DNA of 39,161 bases, taken from NCBI GenBank assembly GCA_905235795.1, contig CAJOMS010000001.1, forward strand, positions 444 through 39,604. The letters are read 5' to 3'. Origin of the DNA: an uncultured Clostridia bacterium (GTDB lineage: Bacteria; Bacillota; Clostridia; Christensenellales; Borkfalkiaceae). A model generated the notes under the pieces. It saw nothing but the letters and a program-made list of their open reading frames with translations, was not told the origin of the DNA and did not search any database. The position numbers were made by a program, and so were the translations under genes. Each line of letters starts with the position of its first letter. Within the stretch, counting starts at the first letter, position 1. This document shows, piece after piece, positions 1 through 9,568 of the stretch.

Positions 1-840
1 CCGGAGACCTTGTCGGCCAACAATACCGCGCAGATGAGCGCGCAACTGAAGACGAAGCTCCGCGAGGATGGTTTGCGCCTCCGGGAAGCCAAAGCCAAGG
101 ACGTGGATGCCATGAAGGTGGAGATGCTCAAGGAGATTTACCATATCCTGACCCTGTGCCTGGGTGTGCCACCGACTGAATTCACCTGGGCCCGCTACAA
201 CGCAAAAGAGGAGTTCGTGAGCGAGAAGACCTACACGCCCAAGTCCTTCTATCAGGAATTCATCGGCGAGGATCTGGAGAACAATTATGTCATGGTGATG
301 AACAATCCTACGTTGGAATACGGAAAACTGTACGAAATCCAGTACGACCGCCATGTGTATGACGGACAGAATTGGGTGTACGTGAACCTGCCGATGGACA
401 AAATCAAGGAAATGGCCATCGCTTCCATCAAGGACAATACGCCGCTGTATTTCTCCTGCGACGTGGGAAAATTCCTGGACCGCAAGCGGGGCGTGGCCGA
501 TTTGAACAATTTCGACTACGAATCCCTGCTGGGCGTCAGCTTCGGCATGGACAAGCGTGAACGCATTCTCACGCATGCCAGCGGCTCCACGCACGCGATG
601 ACCCTCATCGCGGTTGACCTGAAAGACGGGAAGCCGCAGAAGTGGATGGTGGAGAACAGCTGGGGCGCCGACAGCGGATACAAAGGCAATATTATCATGA
701 CGGACGAATGGTTCGACGAATATATGTTCCGCCTGGTGGTGGAGAAGAAATATGTGCCGGCCGATGTGATGGCCCTGACCGGGCAGAAGCCCATTCTCCT
801 GCCTTCCTGGGATCCGATGTTCGCTCCGGAAGAGGATTGA
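1..840 (+). CDS. C1 family peptidase (bleomycin hydrolase/aminopeptidase C-like), 5' truncated by window edge
   Basis: Frame is open from base 1 (PETLSANN...). C-terminal catalytic region has 'SGSTHAMTLIAVDLKDGKPQKWMVENSWGADSG', the His/Asn motif of C1B peptidases. Confidence 0.85.
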   Translation, partial: PETLSANNTAQMSAQLKTKLREDGLRLREAKAKDVDAMKVEMLKEIYHILTLCLGVPPTEFTWARYNAKEEFVSEKTYTPKSFYQEFIGEDLENNYVMVMNNPTLEYGKLYEIQYDRHVYDGQNWVYVNLPMDKIKEMAIASIKDNTPLYFSCDVGKFLDRKRGVADLNNFDYESLLGVSFGMDKRERILTHASGSTHAMTLIAVDLKDGKPQKWMVENSWGADSGYKGNIIMTDEWFDEYMFRLVVEKKYVPADVMALTGQKPILLPSWDPMFAPEED

Positions 841-942
841 AAAGTCCTATTTGCAAAATAGCCCGCTGAAGAAAGATTTGCCTTTATCGGCAAATCTTTT
901 TATATTAGTAGGCTTAAAATAATAACCATCCGCCCAAACCAC

Positions 943-1614
943 ATGGACGAAGTAAAAGTAATCGAAATCAAGAAAAGCGTCTTTGCCGACAATGAGGCCG
1001 ACGCCAATGGCCTTCGCAGCGAACTCAAGCAACGCGGCGTGTATTTGCTGAACCTGATGTCATCGCCCGGCAGCGGCAAGACAAGCACCCTTATCCGGAC
1101 ACTCAACCTCCTGAAAGACAAGCTGAAAATAGCCGTGATGGAGGCCGATATCGACAGCGATGTGGATGCCGTCAAGATCAAGAATGCCACAGGCGTTTCG
1201 TCCATTCAGCTCCACACCGGCGGCATGTGCCACCTGGATGCGGAAATGACCCGCCAGGGGCTGGACAATGTCGCTCTGGCCGACAGGGATCTGGTCATTT
1301 TGGAGAACGTGGGCAATCTGGTATGTCCTGCGGAATTCGACACCGGCGCCGTTCGGAACGCGATGATTCTTTCCGTTCCGGAAGGGGACGACAAACCCCT
1401 CAAATATCCGCTGATGTTCTCCGTCTGCGACCTTGTCCTTATCAACAAGACAGACGTACTCCCGTACTTTGACTTTGACCTGGAGCGTTGCAAGGAAAAT
1501 ATCCACCTGCGTAATCCCAAAGCAAAAGTTATCCCGATTTGTGCTAAAACAGGGGAGGGAGTGGACCAGTTTGCCGACTGGCTTCTGGAAGAAGTAAGAC
1601 AATGGAAAAAATAA
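943..1614 (+). CDS. hypB: HypB-like hydrogenase nickel incorporation GTPase
   Basis: 'LMSSPGSGKTSTLIRTL' P-loop, 'EADIDSDVDA', 'HTGGMCHLDAEM', 'ENVGNLVCPAEFDTG', 'LINKTDVLPY'. Confidence 0.88.
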   Translation: MDEVKVIEIKKSVFADNEADANGLRSELKQRGVYLLNLMSSPGSGKTSTLIRTLNLLKDKLKIAVMEADIDSDVDAVKIKNATGVSSIQLHTGGMCHLDAEMTRQGLDNVALADRDLVILENVGNLVCPAEFDTGAVRNAMILSVPEGDDKPLKYPLMFSVCDLVLINKTDVLPYFDFDLERCKENIHLRNPKAKVIPICAKTGEGVDQFADWLLEEVRQWKK

Positions 1615-1625
1615 ATACTTGAACT

Positions 1626-3686
1626 ATGCCTGAGATGTCAACGAAGTTCGTTCCCAAGCATTTTGGCGACGAAAACCCGAACCCCAAGCTTATCAAACTG
1701 GTGCGAAAAATCACCGACCGCATCCCCGGAAAAATCAAGATGACCACCGAAGCCCCGGAATACTGGGGCCTGGCCTGCATCTTCGAGGATGAAATGGATG
1801 AGCAAACCCGCGAAGCCTCGCTGGACTTCCTTCTGGACCTTATTTCCAAAAAACCTTTCACCGTCCGCGAGCACCACAAGTATGCGGAGCTTTTGGAATG
1901 GAACCGCAAAAAGCACTATGTGGCCACCGATGAGGAATTCAACGACCTGCTGGAAAAGCTGGCATATTTCGGAATGATAGAATTCGACTACGGCGACAAA
2001 TACACCAAAGACGGCCCCATTCCCGGAACCAGCTATCGTTTTGAAGACCGCGAATACTGGGTGCCGATGTTCGTCCCCGGCAGCGCGGAATACACCAATA
2101 TGAACGTGGACCTGATGGACCGGCATCCGGAACTGGCGATGTTCTTCGAGCGGATGACCTTCCTCCCGCTGGAAAAGATTACGCCGATGGTTCCCCTGGG
2201 CGGTTCCGGCATAGGTATGCACGTCATCCCCGTGGAGAAAGCCATCTCAATGGAGAACGAATCCGTTGATATCGAGCACCTTTCCTATTGGCTCAAGCGC
2301 TATGAAGGCCATCTGAGCGTGGGCATCTGCTCCTGCCGCTACGGCCGCAAGAAGCTGGACGAAGGCTGCGCCGACGACTACCGCGACTGGTGCATCGGCG
2401 TGGGCGATATGGCCGATTTCTGCGCCGAGACGGGCCGCGGCCACTACATTACGTATGAAGAATGCCTCGACATCCTCAAGAAGGCCGAGGACCACGGCTT
2501 CGTGCATCAGGTGACCAATATCGACGGGGAAGGAAAGATCTTCGCCATCTGCAACTGTAACGTAAAGATTTGCAATGCGTTGCGCACGTCGCAGCTCTTC
2601 AATACGCCCAATATGTCCCGCAGCGCCTATGTGGCGTCGGTGGACAAGAGCAAGTGCGTGGAGTGCGGAATGTGCTCCAAGGCCTGCCCGTATAACGCGA
2701 TAATAAACTACAAACGCCCCTGCGAAGCGAGCTGTAAAGCAGGCGCAATTTCAATGGGCGCGGACAAGGAAGCAGAGATAAATTACGATAAATGCATTTC
2801 TTGCGGGGCATGCGTATATATGTGCCCGTTCGGCGCAATTTCCGATAGATCGTACATACTTGACGTAATTGACTTGATTTTGCATAAGTCGGAAGGTTAT
2901 AAGGTAAACGCGCTCGTCGCGCCCTCGATAGCCACCCAGTTTCCGGAAACGGGAAAAGTGTATTCCGCTATAAAATTACTGGGGTTCGACGATATCGTCG
3001 AAGTCGCCATAGGCGCGGATATGGTTGCGGATAAAGAGTCGGAAGAACTGCGAAATAAGGGGTTTTTGACGTCTTCGTGCTGTCCCGCGTTCGTAAGTTA
3101 CGTGGAGAAAAACTTTCCGGAACTGAAAGATAATATTTCACACAACCTTTCGCCGGCGGGTACCATAGCCAAGTATTTAAAGGAGAAGGATCCCACGTGC
3201 AAAAACGTTTTCATAGGGCCGTGTACGGCTAAAAAAACGGAATTTCAGCGCGAGGAATACGAGGGGCTTATAGACAGCGTTTTGACCTTTGAAGAATTGC
3301 AGGCGCTTTTTGCAAGCAAGAAGATAGAACTTGCGGATTTGCCCGAAACGGAAACGAACGACGCTTCTTACTACGGCAGAATATTTGCGAGAAGCGGCGG
3401 ATTGTCCGAGGCGGTGGAACAGGCTTTAAAAGAACACGGCGGAGATTTTTCCGCAAAGCCAATCGTTTGCAGCGGGATTCCCGATTGCAAAAAGGCGCTG
3501 ACTTTGGCGTCGAAGGGTTTGCTTCCAAGCAATTTTATAGAGGGTATGGCGTGCGAGGGCGGCTGTATAAACGGCGCGGGCTGTTTAAATCACGGCGAAA
3601 AGAACAAGCCGCTTGCCGACGCGTACGGAAATAAATCGCAATATAAAGAAATAAGAAAAGCGCTGGAAAATAACGTTGTAAAATAG
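1626..3686 (+). CDS. Composite ORF: N-terminal ~350 aa of a 4Fe-4S oxidoreductase-type protein joined to a monomeric [FeFe]-hydrogenase (group B-like)
   Basis: N-terminal part has CSCRYGRKK and CNCNVKIC cysteine motifs, then a ferredoxin motif CVECGMCSKACPYNAI. C-terminal part has H-cluster motifs TSCCPAFV, GPCTAKK and EGMACEGGCINGAGC. Base composition and codon style change near 2690-2715. Confidence 0.75.
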   Translation: MPEMSTKFVPKHFGDENPNPKLIKLVRKITDRIPGKIKMTTEAPEYWGLACIFEDEMDEQTREASLDFLLDLISKKPFTVREHHKYAELLEWNRKKHYVATDEEFNDLLEKLAYFGMIEFDYGDKYTKDGPIPGTSYRFEDREYWVPMFVPGSAEYTNMNVDLMDRHPELAMFFERMTFLPLEKITPMVPLGGSGIGMHVIPVEKAISMENESVDIEHLSYWLKRYEGHLSVGICSCRYGRKKLDEGCADDYRDWCIGVGDMADFCAETGRGHYITYEECLDILKKAEDHGFVHQVTNIDGEGKIFAICNCNVKICNALRTSQLFNTPNMSRSAYVASVDKSKCVECGMCSKACPYNAIINYKRPCEASCKAGAISMGADKEAEINYDKCISCGACVYMCPFGAISDRSYILDVIDLILHKSEGYKVNALVAPSIATQFPETGKVYSAIKLLGFDDIVEVAIGADMVADKESEELRNKGFLTSSCCPAFVSYVEKNFPELKDNISHNLSPAGTIAKYLKEKDPTCKNVFIGPCTAKKTEFQREEYEGLIDSVLTFEELQALFASKKIELADLPETETNDASYYGRIFARSGGLSEAVEQALKEHGGDFSAKPIVCSGIPDCKKALTLASKGLLPSNFIEGMACEGGCINGAGCLNHGEKNKPLADAYGNKSQYKEIRKALENNVVK

Positions 3687-3736
3687 GCTTTACTTAAAGC
3701 CGATTTATAAATTATTAAGGCAAAGGAGAGAGGAAA

Positions 3737-4894
3737 GTGAAAAAACTATTTAAAATTACGTCTGTAATATTGATTCTTGCCGTTATGGTAGGACTTGTTT
3801 CCTGCAAGAACGGGAAAAAGAGCGGGATATCCGCCGGGTATCAAGGAACGGTAAACGGCGTTACTTTCGAACTTAGCGATATGGGCAAAAGCGTAAATTT
3901 GCACAGCGAACTGCAAAATGAATATCTCGAATATATTAACGAAGAAAACGGAGAATTTGACGATATAGGGCTTTACGCTCGCGGTATTACCGAAAACAGC
4001 TTACCCGCACCTGTGCATTTGGAGTGGACGGCTACCGCGGCAACGACTGAAATAATTTCGTCTTACACGGTAAATTTATCTGAAAACAAAGATATGTCGT
4101 CGGAATATTCGATAGATACTACCGAAACCGAGCTTGACGTTTTTAATTTGAAGATTGCCACCACCTATTACTGGACGGTTACCGCCTATCTTTCGGATGG
4201 TTACGCCACGAGCGGCACCGCATATTTCACCACGAGCTACGACGGTCCGAGGAATCTATACGTGGACGGCATCACTAACGTCAGAGATCTCGGCGGTTAC
4301 GATATAGGCGGCGGCAAAAAGGTAAAGCAAGGGCTTTTATACCGTTGCGGCAGGCTGAACAAAACTAACGATCCCACCCCGACGATAGAGATATCCGACG
4401 ACGGCATACAAACGATGAAAAAGCAGCTCGGCGTTAAGACGGAAATTGACCTTAGATGGGATGAAGAGGCCGGATTGATAGAAGAAAGCCCGTTAGGTTC
4501 GGACGTTGGATATTACAGAATTTGCATGAGCTACAGCGGAAATATCCTTAATATAAATTCCGACGCTATAGTGAATGTGTTCGAGATTCTCGCAAAAGAG
4601 GAAAATTACCCCATGATTTTCCATTGCAGCATCGGTACGGACAGAACGGGCGTCATCGCCTTTTTGGTTAACGGACTCCTCGGCGTTTCGGAAGACGACC
4701 TTTGTCTCGATTACGTCTGGTCGAATTTCGGTCAGATAGGAAGCTCTCGCAGATCGGACCTCATCGCCAACACGTATTTGCCGAGAATAAAGTCCATGAA
4801 GGGTAGAAAGTTGAAAGATAAATTCTACAATTATCTTTTAAATATAGGCGTTTCTTCTAAAGATCTCAATTCTATTATTTCTATTCTTGCCTGA
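3737..4894 (+). CDS. Lipoprotein with tyrosine-phosphatase (Y_phosphatase3-like) domain
   Basis: Lipobox-like 'VGLVSCKNG'; 'NVRDLGGY' and P-loop 'HCSIGTDRTG'; RBS aaaggagagagg upstream. Confidence 0.85.
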   Translation: MKKLFKITSVILILAVMVGLVSCKNGKKSGISAGYQGTVNGVTFELSDMGKSVNLHSELQNEYLEYINEENGEFDDIGLYARGITENSLPAPVHLEWTATAATTEIISSYTVNLSENKDMSSEYSIDTTETELDVFNLKIATTYYWTVTAYLSDGYATSGTAYFTTSYDGPRNLYVDGITNVRDLGGYDIGGGKKVKQGLLYRCGRLNKTNDPTPTIEISDDGIQTMKKQLGVKTEIDLRWDEEAGLIEESPLGSDVGYYRICMSYSGNILNINSDAIVNVFEILAKEENYPMIFHCSIGTDRTGVIAFLVNGLLGVSEDDLCLDYVWSNFGQIGSSRRSDLIANTYLPRIKSMKGRKLKDKFYNYLLNIGVSSKDLNSIISILA

Positions 4895-4940
4895 GTATAT
4901 TATAGATAGCGGAAATTGTTTGCATACTGCGTAAATATTT

Positions 4941-5060
4941 AAAAGTGCCCTAAAACGCACGAAAACAAACAAAAAGGCGGAAATCGTTCCAACGGTGCCG
5001 TCTTTTTCTTATATAAGAGGGTAAAAGTGCGTTTAACGCGTGTTTTACGGCACTTTCACG
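4941..5060. repeat. Inverted-repeat element (~120 bp) with ~20-bp imperfect arms, containing an internal terminator-like hairpin
   Basis: Left arm aaagtgccctaaaacgcacg against reverse complement of right arm aaagtgccgtaaaacacgcg (about 17/20). Internal stem aaaaaggcgg...ccgtcttttt. Confidence 0.5.
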
Positions 5061-5095
5061 TTATTTCAGGCGGTTGAAATTAAAACACGGCAAAT

Positions 5096-5128
5096 GAAAA
5101 AGCCCCTGCCTTGCGGCCGGGCTTTTTC
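5096..5128 (-). terminator. Rho-independent-type terminator of the small minus-strand ORF
   Basis: Minus strand: aaaagcccggccgcaaggcaggggcttttt hairpin directly after the stop codon. Confidence 0.6.
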
Positions 5129-5134
5129 GGGCGG

Positions 5135-5305
5135 TCAAACGTTCGTGCGGTTGCATAGGCGCCTTCCGAAGAAACCGCCGTTGCCGTCGCCGTCGTTTTC
5201 AGTTGAGAGCAGCGCAAGTAACAACAGCAACTGCGTAGTGCTTATTTCCCCACCCGAGGTCAGTAAGAGAATTAGCGCCACCAACGTGATATTGTCAGCT
5301 GACAT
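5135..5305 (-). CDS. Small hydrophobic protein, 56 aa: MSADNITLVALILLLTSGGEISTTQLLLLLALLSTENDGDGNGGFFGRRLCNRTNV
   Basis: Read by hand. Preceded on the minus strand by gaaaaaaggaggtaaggtaa-ATG (AGGAGG, 8-nt spacing) and followed by a terminator hairpin. Not in the supplied ORF list. Confidence 0.72.
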   Translation of the reverse strand: MSADNITLVALILLLTSGGEISTTQLLLLLALLSTENDGDGNGGFFGRRLCNRTNV

Positions 5306-5446
5306 TTACCTTACCTCCTTTTTTCGACATTAATATGCCATATTCCATTATATTCGGCAAATTTAGAAATATGAACGGTTTGACATATTAACTTGCGATA
5401 TTGTATCATAAATTTAAATAAAATATACTCTGAAGGAGGTCGTACT

Positions 5447-5785
5447 ATGGAAAACGCATTACAGCTCGATAAACGCACTCAGACGATGATCGAAAATTGT
5501 ATACTTTCAGATGATATTATTACGGAACTAAGCTGGTTTTTTACTATTTTTTCAGACAGAACGAGGTTAAAACTGCTATCTGCGCTTGCGATATCCCGCA
5601 TGTGCGTAAGTGATCTTGCGGGCATATTAAACCTTAACCAAACTACGGTTTCGCATCAGTTAAGGCTGCTTAAAAACCTCGGCGCGGTCGATTACGAGCG
5701 AAACGGCAAAATAATAACGTATTTTTTAAAAGACGAGTTAATCGGCGACGTTTTGCTTAAAGGTATGGAATTTCTCGGAGGTTGA
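5447..5785 (+). CDS. ArsR-family winged-helix regulator
   Basis: 'FSDRTRLKLLSALAISRMCVSDLAGILNLNQTTVSHQLRLLKNLGAVDYERNGKIITYFL'; RBS gaaggaggtcgtact-ATG. Confidence 0.92.
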   Translation: MENALQLDKRTQTMIENCILSDDIITELSWFFTIFSDRTRLKLLSALAISRMCVSDLAGILNLNQTTVSHQLRLLKNLGAVDYERNGKIITYFLKDELIGDVLLKGMEFLGG

Positions 5786-5858
5786 TTTTCCGCCCTTAAA
5801 GCCTTGAAAATTTTTATCGGTTGTGGTAAAATGAATAATACGAAGGAAGGTGCCCAAC

Positions 5859-7667
5859 GTGAATACCATTGAAGAAAAACTTAAATTGCTGCCCGATCAG
5901 CCGGGTTGCTATATAATGCTTGACGACCGTGGCGACGTAATTTACGTCGGCAAGGCAAAGGTATTGAAAAATCGCGTAAGGCAATACTTCCAAAACGGTC
6001 CCAAAAACGAAAAGACGCGCCAACTCGTTTCTAACATAGCGGATTTTCAATACGTGATAACGAGAACGGAGATAGACGCGCTCTCTTTAGAAAACAACCT
6101 TATAAAAAAATACAAGCCAAAATATAATATTCTCCTTAAAGACGATAAGCAATATCCGTATCTGCGCGTCGATCTCAAAGAGTATTACCCCACGTTTACC
6201 GTGGTAAGAAAGATACGCAAAGACGGCGCAAAGTACTTCGGCCCGTTTATGGGCGGCGTTTCCGTAAACGACGTTTTAGAGATAATTTATATGTGTTACA
6301 GCGTGCGCCGCTGTACGGGTAAGATGGACGGAACGCTTAAAAAAGAGTGCCTCAACTACCACATAAAGCGCTGTCCGGCTCCCTGCGCGGGGTATATAGA
6401 CCGCGACGCGTATATGCAAAACGTGCATCAGGCAATAGACTTTTTGGGCGGGAACGACAACTCTGCCGAGCGCATCCTTCAAGAAAAGATGTACAAGTTT
6501 GCCGAGGCGGAGGAGTACGAGCTCGCCATGAGCTGCCGCGATAAGCTGCGCATGCTCACGCGCATCAAGCAAAAGAGAATCACGTCTATGAACAGATTTA
6601 TGGACGTTGACGTGATAGGCATTTACGGCAACGGCATCTATCAGGTGATAACCGTGCTGGTAACGCGCGGCGGAAGGATGCAGGGCGCAAAATATTTTAC
6701 GCTCGAAACGGGCATGGAAACCGCAGAGGAGGCGCTTTCGGGCTTTATAATGCAGTATTACAAGGCCGAAACGGGCGCACCGGACGAAGTTTTGCTTAAT
6801 ATAGAGTGCTCCGACGCAAATTCGATAGAGCAGATATTAAAAAGCCGTCTTGGCAAAATAATAAATATAGTTACTCCCAAACAGGGGGTAAAGCGAGAGC
6901 TCGCGCTTATGGCGGAAAAGAATTCCGCGGAATATCTTGAAAAATCAGTAAGCAAGATAAAGCATAAAGACGATATGACGGTCATCGCGTGCGAGCGCCT
7001 GCAAGAGATTTTAAAACTTAAAAATTACCCCCGCCGCATGGAATGTTACGATATTTCGCACATAAGCGGCACCGATAAAGTCGGTTCTATGGTGGTATTT
7101 AAGGACGGCGAGCCGGAAAAGAGCAGTTATCGTCGTTTTCGCATAAAGACGGTAGAGGGCAACAACGACTTTGCCTGCTTGCAAGAGGTACTCAGGCGCA
7201 GGCTTGAAAAACTCGGCAGTCCGGAGGAGGAACATTTCCCCCGCCCCGACCTTATAGTTATCGACGGCGGCAAAGGTCAACTTTCTTCGGTAAAGGCAAT
7301 TTTCGACGAAATGGGTTGCGATATAGAGCTTATAGCTCTCGCAAAAAAAGAAGAGGAGATTTACACACTCACCGACGAATATCCCGTTACCCTCGATAAA
7401 AAGGATTACGTTTTAAAACTTTTGCAGAGGATAAGGGACGAGGCTCACCGCTTTGCCATAACTTACCACAGGTCGATACGTTCAAAAAACATGCTCGCGT
7501 CCGCGCTGGATTCTATCGACGGTATCGGCGAAAAACGCCGCAAATTGCTGATTAAAAAATTCGGCACGGTAGAGGAGATAAAGAGCGCTTCCGTCGAGGA
7601 GCTTATGCAGGTCGAAAGCATCGGCCGCAAACAGGCGGAGACGATTAAATCATACTTCGAGGATTAA
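5859..7667 (+). CDS. uvrC: Excinuclease ABC subunit C (start GTG at 5859 or 5850)
   Basis: 'LLPDQPGCYIMLDDRGDVIYVGKAKVLKNRVRQYF' GIY-YIG domain, 'CYDISHISGTDKVGSMVVF', C-terminal HhH. Confidence 0.97.
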   Translation: MNTIEEKLKLLPDQPGCYIMLDDRGDVIYVGKAKVLKNRVRQYFQNGPKNEKTRQLVSNIADFQYVITRTEIDALSLENNLIKKYKPKYNILLKDDKQYPYLRVDLKEYYPTFTVVRKIRKDGAKYFGPFMGGVSVNDVLEIIYMCYSVRRCTGKMDGTLKKECLNYHIKRCPAPCAGYIDRDAYMQNVHQAIDFLGGNDNSAERILQEKMYKFAEAEEYELAMSCRDKLRMLTRIKQKRITSMNRFMDVDVIGIYGNGIYQVITVLVTRGGRMQGAKYFTLETGMETAEEALSGFIMQYYKAETGAPDEVLLNIECSDANSIEQILKSRLGKIINIVTPKQGVKRELALMAEKNSAEYLEKSVSKIKHKDDMTVIACERLQEILKLKNYPRRMECYDISHISGTDKVGSMVVFKDGEPEKSSYRRFRIKTVEGNNDFACLQEVLRRRLEKLGSPEEEHFPRPDLIVIDGGKGQLSSVKAIFDEMGCDIELIALAKKEEEIYTLTDEYPVTLDKKDYVLKLLQRIRDEAHRFAITYHRSIRSKNMLASALDSIDGIGEKRRKLLIKKFGTVEEIKSASVEELMQVESIGRKQAETIKSYFED

Positions 7668-7678
7668 TTACTTTTTTT

Positions 7679-8515
7679 ATGAAATACAAAATGTTTGTTA
7701 CCGATTACGACAATACCCTGCTCCGCACCGACGGCACGATCCTTCCCCAAACGTGGGCGGCGATCAAAGAGTACGAAAGGCGCGGAGGAAAGTTCGTGAT
7801 CGCTACGGGTAGGATGCTTTCCTCGTTTTTAAAGACGGTGGAGCCGTACGGGCTTACCGGAGAGTTGATAGCATTTCAGGGCGGCGTGGTCGTCGATATC
7901 GAAAGCGGCGACGTGTTGATGAAAAAGTACGTCGATCCCGTTGGTATGGACCTTTTAAAAGATTTGCAGGCGGCGGGTTATTATATTCAGGTATATAATA
8001 ACGGCGAATATTTCGTAAACAGATTCACTAAGCGCACGGAGCGTTATATAAGGGCTAACGACCTTTACCCTACGGTCGTCGGCGAAGACGTGTACGGCTA
8101 CGTAAAAAGCCACAATATGCTGCTTGACAAGATAGTTTTCGGGCTGGATGACGACGGCAACGTAACGGACTACGCCGAATTAGAGCGCGTAATGTCGCTT
8201 TACGGACAAAAATATGCGGGCAAACTCGTTTTCAATTCGTCAAATACGTTTTTGATAGAGGCGATATCCGCAACCGCAACCAAGCGCGAGGCGGTCGCCT
8301 TTGTCGCGGAGCGGCACGGAATAGCCCCGAGCGAGGTTATTTGCATAGGAGACGCGTTAAACGACGCCTCCATGGTAAAATGGGCGGGACTCGGCGTTGC
8401 GGTCGGTAACGCCACGCACGACCTTAAAGAAGTTGCGGATATAGTAACCGTTTCCTGCGATGAGGACGCGGTCGGCACTATAATAAAAAAATATTGTTTG
8501 GGGGATGAGGAATGA
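7679..8515 (+). CDS. Cof-type HAD-superfamily hydrolase
   Basis: 'MFVTDYDNTLLRTDGTI' and 'VICIGDALNDASMVKWAGLGVAVGNA'. Confidence 0.92.
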   Translation: MKYKMFVTDYDNTLLRTDGTILPQTWAAIKEYERRGGKFVIATGRMLSSFLKTVEPYGLTGELIAFQGGVVVDIESGDVLMKKYVDPVGMDLLKDLQAAGYYIQVYNNGEYFVNRFTKRTERYIRANDLYPTVVGEDVYGYVKSHNMLLDKIVFGLDDDGNVTDYAELERVMSLYGQKYAGKLVFNSSNTFLIEAISATATKREAVAFVAERHGIAPSEVICIGDALNDASMVKWAGLGVAVGNATHDLKEVADIVTVSCDEDAVGTIIKKYCLGDEE

Positions 8516-9423
8516 CTGAACGCATAGTAAACGTCTCGGTAGAAGATTTTGCAACCGCGCTTAATTTGCGCATAATAGAGCGCGGCCGCGGAACCATTCC
8601 GCTATCGTCAAAAAACATATCTCGTCCCGGCTTGCAACTCACGGGGTATTTCGAACATTTCGATCACACCCGCGTGCAGGTAATAGGCATGGCGGAACAC
8701 GAATATATCGAAACGTTGCCCGCAGATACCGCGCAAGCCGTATTCAAACAGCTTTTCGGCAAAAATATACCCTGTTTGGTCGTCGCGCGCGATCTGGACG
8801 TTTTAGACGGCATTATCTCCGCAGCAAAGGAATTCGATTGCCCCGTCTTTTCTTCGTCGGCAATAACCACGCAGGTTTATAACGACATTTATTTTTATTT
8901 AAGCAGACTTTTAGCCGACGAAACCATGCGCCACGGCGTTTTGATGGACGTATCGGGCGTGGGCGTGCTGTTTGAGGGCGACGCGGGCATCGGCAAGAGC
9001 GAAATAGCGTTGGAGCTGATCAATCGCGGACACCGCCTCGTTGCGGACGACTGCGTTATAATAAAGCTGATAGACGGCAATCTCATAGGCACCGCTCCCG
9101 AAAAAATAAGAAATTATATGGAAATACGCGGCCTTGGCATAATAAACATACAAACCATGTACGGGCCGGGCTCCGTTCGTACGGAAAAAAGCATAGATAT
9201 AGTCGTTCAGCTCGAAAAGTGGGACGAAAATAAGGAATACGACAGAATAGGCGACGTAAACATTACTTCGACCATACTCGGCGTAGAAAAATTTAAACTT
9301 TTAATACCCGTTTCTCCCGGCAGAAATATTCCTACCATCATAGAGACAGCCGCGCGCAAATACCGCCTGAAACAGTACGGGTACGACGCCGCGCAGGAAC
9401 TTTTAAACAAAACTTTAAAATAA
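8512..9423 (+). CDS. hprK: HPr kinase/phosphorylase
   Basis: Walker A 'GDAGIGKSEIALELINRGHRLVADD'; 'EIRGLGIINIQTMYG'. Overlaps the stop of the HAD gene. Confidence 0.96.
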   Translation: MTERIVNVSVEDFATALNLRIIERGRGTIPLSSKNISRPGLQLTGYFEHFDHTRVQVIGMAEHEYIETLPADTAQAVFKQLFGKNIPCLVVARDLDVLDGIISAAKEFDCPVFSSSAITTQVYNDIYFYLSRLLADETMRHGVLMDVSGVGVLFEGDAGIGKSEIALELINRGHRLVADDCVIIKLIDGNLIGTAPEKIRNYMEIRGLGIINIQTMYGPGSVRTEKSIDIVVQLEKWDENKEYDRIGDVNITSTILGVEKFKLLIPVSPGRNIPTIIETAARKYRLKQYGYDAAQELLNKTLK

Positions 9424-9515
9424 AATTTAAATATTGAATATTCGGTAAATTTTAAAAAATTTTTATTTAAAATAATACTTTAAGGTGTAAGCCTAAAATA
9501 TCGCCACGTATTATA

Positions 9516-9544
9516 AAAGCCCTGCCGCACAACGGCAGGGCTTT
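9516..9544 (+). terminator. Terminator-like hairpin after hprK
   Basis: aaagccctgccgcacaacggcagggcttt. Confidence 0.65.
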
Positions 9545-9568
9545 GGATGTTTGCCTATTTTGATAAAA

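Noticed and set aside
1060-1602. Antisense ORFs across hypB and other long genes (e.g. 1638-2222, 19436-19849, 25327-25956, 33304-33894)
   Set aside because: Shadow ORFs opposite genes with clear conserved domains; no RBS and low-complexity translations.
5040-5333. Plus-strand 97-aa ORF from the ORF track
   Set aside because: No RBS, runs through a terminator hairpin, and is antisense to the much better supported 56-aa minus-strand ORF.
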